Part shown: positions 31,378 to 34,853 of the stretch, one piece after another
Layout: every line of letters begins with the position of its first letter
Numbering within the stretch: position 1 is the stretch's first letter
Assembly: GCA_945949735.1 (NCBI GenBank)
Contig: CAMFFO010000010.1
Location: 1 to 34,853 of the forward strand
Source of the DNA: an uncultured Clostridia bacterium
GTDB lineage: Bacteria; Bacillota; Clostridia; Oscillospirales; Oscillospiraceae
DNA: 34,853 nt
Direction of reading: 5' to 3'
Notes under the pieces: model-generated
What the model saw: the letters and a program-made list of their open reading frames with translations, nothing else
The model's database searches: none
What the model was told of the DNA's origin: nothing
Made by a program: the position numbers and the translations under genes

Positions 31378-32100
31378 TTAGAATTTGTTCTTCACGGTGG
31401 TACCGATCTGTTCGCCGCGCACCACGCGGACAATGCTGTTTTCCTCGTCAAGGCCAAAGCAGACCATGGTCATATCGTTGTCCATCGCCAGGGCCATGGC
31501 GGTAATATCGGTGGCCTTCAGGTTCTTTGCAAGGGCCTCCGCATATGTAAGGTTGGTGTAGCGCACCGCGTTGGGGTCCTTGGCAGGATCGGCGGAATAA
31601 ATGGCGTCCACGTTTTTGGCCATCAGGATGGCGTCCGCCTCAATTTCCACGCCCCGGAGCACCGCGCCGGTGTCCGTGGAGAAATAGGGATTCCCGGTTC
31701 CCGCCGCGAAGAGAACGACCTTCCCCTCGTTCAGATACCGCTCCGCGGTATCCCGGGTGAAGTATTCGGCGAACTTATTCATCTCCACCGCGCTGAGCAC
31801 TCTGGCGTCCAGGCCGTGCTTTTCCAGGGCATCCGCCACGGCAATGGCATTCATCACCGTACCCAGCATTCCCATGGCATCGGCGTGGGAACGCTGCATT
31901 TTGTCGGCTCCATCCTTCACTCCCCGCCAGAAATTGCCCGCGCCGATCACCAGGCCAACCTGGACGCCCAGTTCCACACACTCCTTAATGGAGCCGCAAA
32001 GCGCGTTGACAATGGAAAAATCCAAACCTCTCCGCGCGTCCCCGGCCAGGGCCTCGCCGCTGACCTTCAGCAGAACGCGCTTATATTTCACCTCAGGCAA
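31378..32100 (-). CDS. pyrH: UMP kinase (uridylate kinase, TTG start)
   Basis: A 240-residue amino-acid-kinase-fold enzyme phosphorylating UMP to UDP. YKRVLLKVSGEALAG, LVIGAGNFWRG, DAMGMLGTVMNAIA, LFAAGTGNPYFSTDTGA and the C-terminal MVCFGLDEENSI region match the family. The start codon is TTG at 32100, with AAGGAG 8 bp upstream. It is the first gene of the operon reaching to polC; rpsB and tsf, which precede it in Bacillus, are not here, and glnS diverges instead. Confidence 0.97.
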   Translation of the reverse strand: MPEVKYKRVLLKVSGEALAGDARRGLDFSIVNALCGSIKECVELGVQVGLVIGAGNFWRGVKDGADKMQRSHADAMGMLGTVMNAIAVADALEKHGLDARVLSAVEMNKFAEYFTRDTAERYLNEGKVVLFAAGTGNPYFSTDTGAVLRGVEIEADAILMAKNVDAIYSADPAKDPNAVRYTNLTYAEALAKNLKATDITAMALAMDNDMTMVCFGLDEENSIVRVVRGEQIGTTVKNKF

Positions 32101-32137
32101 AGCTTGTCACTCCTTTTTGCTTTTCATATCCTTTCCT

Positions 32138-32166
32138 ATTCTAATATAATTCAGCCAAATTGACAA
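32138..32166 (-). promoter_or_regulatory. Predicted promoter of the pyrH-frr-uppS-cdsA-dxr-rseP-ispG-polC operon
   Basis: On the minus strand TTGTCA (32166-32161), a 17-bp spacer and TAGAAT (32143-32138), about 38 bp before the TTG start of pyrH. Confidence 0.72.
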
Positions 32167-32172
32167 CCATAA

Positions 32173-32192
32173 AATTTAAGAATTCTTAAATT
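32173..32192. promoter_or_regulatory. Perfect 20-bp palindrome upstream of the pyrH promoter
   Basis: AATTTAAGAATTCTTAAATT is its own reverse complement. It begins 7 bp above the -35 of the pyrH operon, in an AT-rich stretch. It may be an operator or an UP-like element; no regulator can be named. Confidence 0.45.
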
Positions 32193-32280
32193 GTTTTTGA
32201 TTATTTTACGATTTGCGATTTCTGTACACTTTCTACACATTATTCTATTTTGAAAAAACGGATTCTGGCTGGAATATCGG

Positions 32281-32309
32281 TTGAAAAAAATGTGCCTTTG
32301 GGATATAAT
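32281..32309 (+). promoter_or_regulatory. Predicted promoter of glnS
   Basis: TTGAAA (32281-32286), a 17-bp spacer and TATAAT (32304-32309), 43 bp before the ATG. Confidence 0.78.
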
Positions 32310-32351
32310 GGCATATTATTGGAAACCTGAAATTTAGAGGAGATGGTATCA

Positions 32352-34031
32352 ATGGCTGAAATCAACGAGAGTAAGAATTTCATCCACGCGTTTATCGACG
32401 AGGACATCGCCGAGGGCGGCCGCTTTGCCGGTCAAACGGTGCATACCCGGTTTCCCCCGGAACCCAACGGTTATCTGCACATAGGCCACTGCAAGGCTCT
32501 GATCATCGATTTTGGCACTGCGGAGAAGTACGGCGGTCTGTGCAATCTCCGGATGGACGACACCAACCCTACAAAAGAGGACGTGGAGTTCGTGGAGGCC
32601 ATCAAGGAGGACATCCACTGGCTGGGCTTCGATTGGGGCGACCGCTTCTTCTACGGCTCCGACTATTTTGAGAAGGACTACGAGTACGCGGTGGAGCTGA
32701 TTCAGAAGGGACTTGCCTATGTCTGCGAGTTGACTCCCGAGCAGTTCAAGGAGTACCGGGGAGATCTGAATACTCCCGCCATCTCCCCCTACCGGGACCG
32801 TCCTATTGAAGAGAGCCTGGATCTGTTCCGTCGGATGCGGGACGGCGAATTTGAGGACAACCGCTATACCCTCCGGGCCAAGATTGACCTGGCCTCCGGC
32901 AACTTCAATATGCGCGACCCGGTCATCTACCGGATCCGGCATATGCACCATCACCGCCAGGGGGACAAGTGGTGCATCTACCCCATGTACGACTTTGCCC
33001 ATCCCATCCAGGACGCGCTGGAGGGGATCACCCATTCCCTGTGCTCCCTGGAATTTGAGAATCATCGGCCCCTGTATAACTGGGTCGTAGAGAATGTTTC
33101 CGTCCCTCACCATCCCCGTCAGATCGAGTTTGCCCGCCTTGGCATCGACCACACCGTGCTGAGCAAGCGGAAGCTCCGGGCCCTTGTGGAGAACGGCTAT
33201 GTCTCCGGCTGGGATGATCCCCGGATGCCTACGCTCTGCGGCCTGCGCCGCCGGGGCTATACTCCCGCTTCCATCCGCAACTTCTGCGAGCGGGTAGGAG
33301 TAGCCAAGTCCCCCAACACCATTCCCTATGCTTTCCTGGAGTTTTGCCTGCGGGAGGATCTGAACGAAACCGCTCAGCGGGTCATGGCAGTTCTGAAGCC
33401 CGTGAAGCTCACCATCACCAATTACCCCGAGGGAAAGACCGAGCTGGTCACCGTGGAGAACAATCCCAACCATCCCGAGGATGGAACCCGGGAGGTCAGC
33501 TTCTCCCGGAATCTGTGGATCGAGGCGGACGATTTCCTGGCCGAGCCGATTCCTAAGTACAAGCGGCTCTACCCCAATGGGCCGGAGTGCCGCCTGAAGG
33601 GGGCATACCTCATCCGGTGTACCGGCTGTGTCACCGATGAAAACGGCAATGTCACCGAGGTGCTGGCTACCTACGACCCTGAATCCCGGGGCGGAGATCC
33701 CGCCGACGGCAGGAAGGTCAAGGGCGCTACCATCCACTGGGTGGATGCCGAAAACTGCTGCGACGCGGAGGTCCGGCAGTACGAGAATCTCTTTGACGAT
33801 CCCGACCCCGACGCCTCCGGCAAGGATTTTCTCAGTTGCCTGAACCCCCATTCCCTGGAGGTTCTCACCGGCTGCAAGGTGGAAGCCGCCCTCCGGGACG
33901 CCAAAGCCCCCGCCTCCTATCAGTTCATGCGGCTTGGCTACTTCTGCCCCGACAGCAAGGACTGCACCCCCGATCACCTGGTGTTCAACCGCTCTGTCAG
34001 CCTGAAGGACAGCTTCAAGCCCGGCAAATAA
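32352..34031 (+). CDS. glnS: Glutaminyl-tRNA synthetase
   Basis: A 559-residue class I synthetase charging tRNA-Gln. RFPPEPNGYLHIGHCKA holds the HIGH motif (43-46). The KMSKS equivalent is VLSKRKL within TVLSKRKLRALVENGYV. GlnRS-type rather than GluRS-type residues follow (WDDPRMPTLCGLRRRGY), and the C-terminal anticodon-binding beta barrels are complete. GAGGAG lies 9 bp before ATG 32352; ATG 32343 touches that site. Many Firmicutes lack GlnRS and use GatCAB; its presence is usual in some clostridial families and thought to be acquired. Confidence 0.97.
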   Translation: MAEINESKNFIHAFIDEDIAEGGRFAGQTVHTRFPPEPNGYLHIGHCKALIIDFGTAEKYGGLCNLRMDDTNPTKEDVEFVEAIKEDIHWLGFDWGDRFFYGSDYFEKDYEYAVELIQKGLAYVCELTPEQFKEYRGDLNTPAISPYRDRPIEESLDLFRRMRDGEFEDNRYTLRAKIDLASGNFNMRDPVIYRIRHMHHHRQGDKWCIYPMYDFAHPIQDALEGITHSLCSLEFENHRPLYNWVVENVSVPHHPRQIEFARLGIDHTVLSKRKLRALVENGYVSGWDDPRMPTLCGLRRRGYTPASIRNFCERVGVAKSPNTIPYAFLEFCLREDLNETAQRVMAVLKPVKLTITNYPEGKTELVTVENNPNHPEDGTREVSFSRNLWIEADDFLAEPIPKYKRLYPNGPECRLKGAYLIRCTGCVTDENGNVTEVLATYDPESRGGDPADGRKVKGATIHWVDAENCCDAEVRQYENLFDDPDPDASGKDFLSCLNPHSLEVLTGCKVEAALRDAKAPASYQFMRLGYFCPDSKDCTPDHLVFNRSVSLKDSFKPGK

Positions 34032-34035
34032 CATC

Positions 34036-34066
34036 GCAGCCCGCCGCATTCGCGGCGGGCTGCTTC
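34036..34066. terminator. Terminator between glnS and the convergent kinase-like gene
   Basis: A 12-bp GC-rich stem GCAGCCCGCCGC / GCGGCGGGCTGC with loop ATTC, followed by TTCTC. It ends 8 bp before the convergent gene's stop codon, so it probably serves both. Confidence 0.8.
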
Positions 34067-34070
34067 TCAT

Positions 34071-34613
34071 CTACATCCTGTGTTCCCGGGCATATTCCCG
34101 GAAAGCCGGTGTTTTCGACCAATACTGTATTCCCCAATGTTCAAAATCCCATTGGGAGCTGTACTGGTTGCATTCGTAATCAATATAATACAGGATTCCA
34201 TCCTGCAGCACAAAATTGGTCGGAAAATAGTCGATGTTGATCCCTGCTGGATAAAGCTTTGCGCACATGGCACGAACCTGCTCCAGGCAGCATTCCGGCA
34301 GCCGATCCTCCAGCACCATTTTCGATACCGTATCTCCCCGGATATACTCCTTCAGAATTCGTTCCTGCTTCTGATCCACATCCAGCATCACCGGCATGGG
34401 AATCCCCAAACCGCGAAGGGTTTCGTAATCCCGAAGCTCCGAAGCCAGCTTGTCCCCAAACTGGTAGTAATCGCATGGCTCGTGGTGGATCTGCTTGAGC
34501 ACATATTCTCTTTCCCCGTCCGTTACCAGGTAAGAATATCCGCCCTTCCCTTTTCCAAGCAGCCTGCGCATACGGAATTCCCTTCCATTGACATCCATTG
34601 CCTCTTCCATCAT
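34071..34613 (-). CDS. Small protein kinase-like protein (RIO/Bud32-like fold)
   Basis: A 180-residue protein with reduced kinase features. A glycine-rich loop GKGKGGYSYLV is at 20-30, the ATP-binding Lys40 lies in EYVLKQ, and a catalytic-loop-like segment GINIDYFPTNFVL (Asp and Asn with the usual four residues between) precedes a metal-site equivalent YYIDYECNQ. It resembles the short bacterial kinases of the YrzF type, which lack most of the C lobe; the substrate is unknown. ATG 34613 or 34610 may be used, with GGAAGGG a few bases upstream. It converges on glnS. Upstream, 34614-34760 holds no clear promoter or gene. Confidence 0.78.
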   Translation of the reverse strand: MMEEAMDVNGREFRMRRLLGKGKGGYSYLVTDGEREYVLKQIHHEPCDYYQFGDKLASELRDYETLRGLGIPMPVMLDVDQKQERILKEYIRGDTVSKMVLEDRLPECCLEQVRAMCAKLYPAGINIDYFPTNFVLQDGILYYIDYECNQYSSQWDFEHWGIQYWSKTPAFREYAREHRM

Positions 34614-34760
34614 CCCGTCCCTTCCTTTTCACTAAAATGATTCTGCACACTCCTGCCTGTTTGTTGGCGTATATAAGCATATCACAGGATTTCCAAATTG
34701 TACAGCAGCATTCAGCGCCTCTTCCGCGATCCCATTTTTTACTACAATGTGCTTACCGGC

Positions 34761-34853
34761 TTAAGACAACACCGCACAATTGCGTCAGCGGATCTCAACG
34801 GATCTTTTGCACCATTTCTGCAGTTTCAAAAACGGGAAATACATACAGTATTC
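34761..34853 (+). repeat. 5' half of dispersed palindromic repeat (subfamily B), cut by window end
   Basis: From TTAAGACAACACCGC to the window end it matches the start of 13163-13330 with very few differences (for example CAACGG for CAGCGG), ending in the central hairpin at CAGTATTC. Confidence 0.92.

Noticed and set aside
1..34853. Circular plasmid or element suggested by the same repeat at both ends
   Set aside because: Gene content is essential chromosomal housekeeping (polC, pyrH, glnS and others) and the two ends do not overlap.

Overview
The window looks like chromosomal DNA of an anaerobic, Gram-positive, gut-type member of Clostridia, most likely near Oscillospiraceae (inference). 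The support is a Gram-positive PolC replicase, IreB, the MEP isoprenoid genes in the classic pyrH-frr-uppS-cdsA-dxr-rseP-ispG-polC order, a bacterial GlnRS, strong AGGAGG ribosome sites and a corrinoid methyl-transfer system. I saw no phage genes, transposase genes, CRISPR array, rRNA or tRNA.

Layout. 1-2170: ireB, a 96-residue conserved protein of unknown function, and a secreted SH3-NlpC/P60 wall hydrolase. 2249-13110: accessory metabolism around a corrinoid (B12) demethylase-type system. It holds an old-yellow-enzyme/FAD reductase with a PucR-type regulator (minus strand), then divergently an arylamine N-acetyltransferase plus a UroD-type methyltransferase. A DUF2284 protein, a RACo-type activator and a LysR regulator (minus strand) then diverge from a methyl-THF methyltransferase plus corrinoid protein (plus strand). 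All four classical parts of an O-demethylase (activator, substrate methyltransferase, corrinoid protein, pterin methyltransferase) are present, but in three transcription units with two regulators. 13389-21460: a MATE exporter, feoB with a small Cys-rich partner interrupted by an in-frame TGA, a GIY-YIG protein with a membrane protein, a FlK-like thioesterase with an unknown protein, and a uridine phosphorylase-kinase-Nudix operon. 21464-32166: one long minus-strand housekeeping operon from pyrH to polC. 32281-34613: glnS, convergent with a small kinase-like gene.

The most unusual signal is a dispersed repeat of about 168 bp. It occurs as three full copies, one internally deleted copy and two halves cut by the window ends. 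Each full copy folds end-to-end into one long imperfect hairpin, and its two sequence subfamilies differ by paired changes that keep the hairpin. One copy supplies the stop codon of the UroD-type gene. Because the window starts and ends inside the same subfamily, it may be a contig bounded by repeat breaks.

Several starts are decided by ribosome-site spacing. pyrH, uppS and the membrane protein at 17782-18285 appear to use TTG; ireB, the DUF2284 gene and probably the MATE gene use GTG. Promoters are proposed from -35/-10 matches with about 17-bp spacers and are sequence predictions only.
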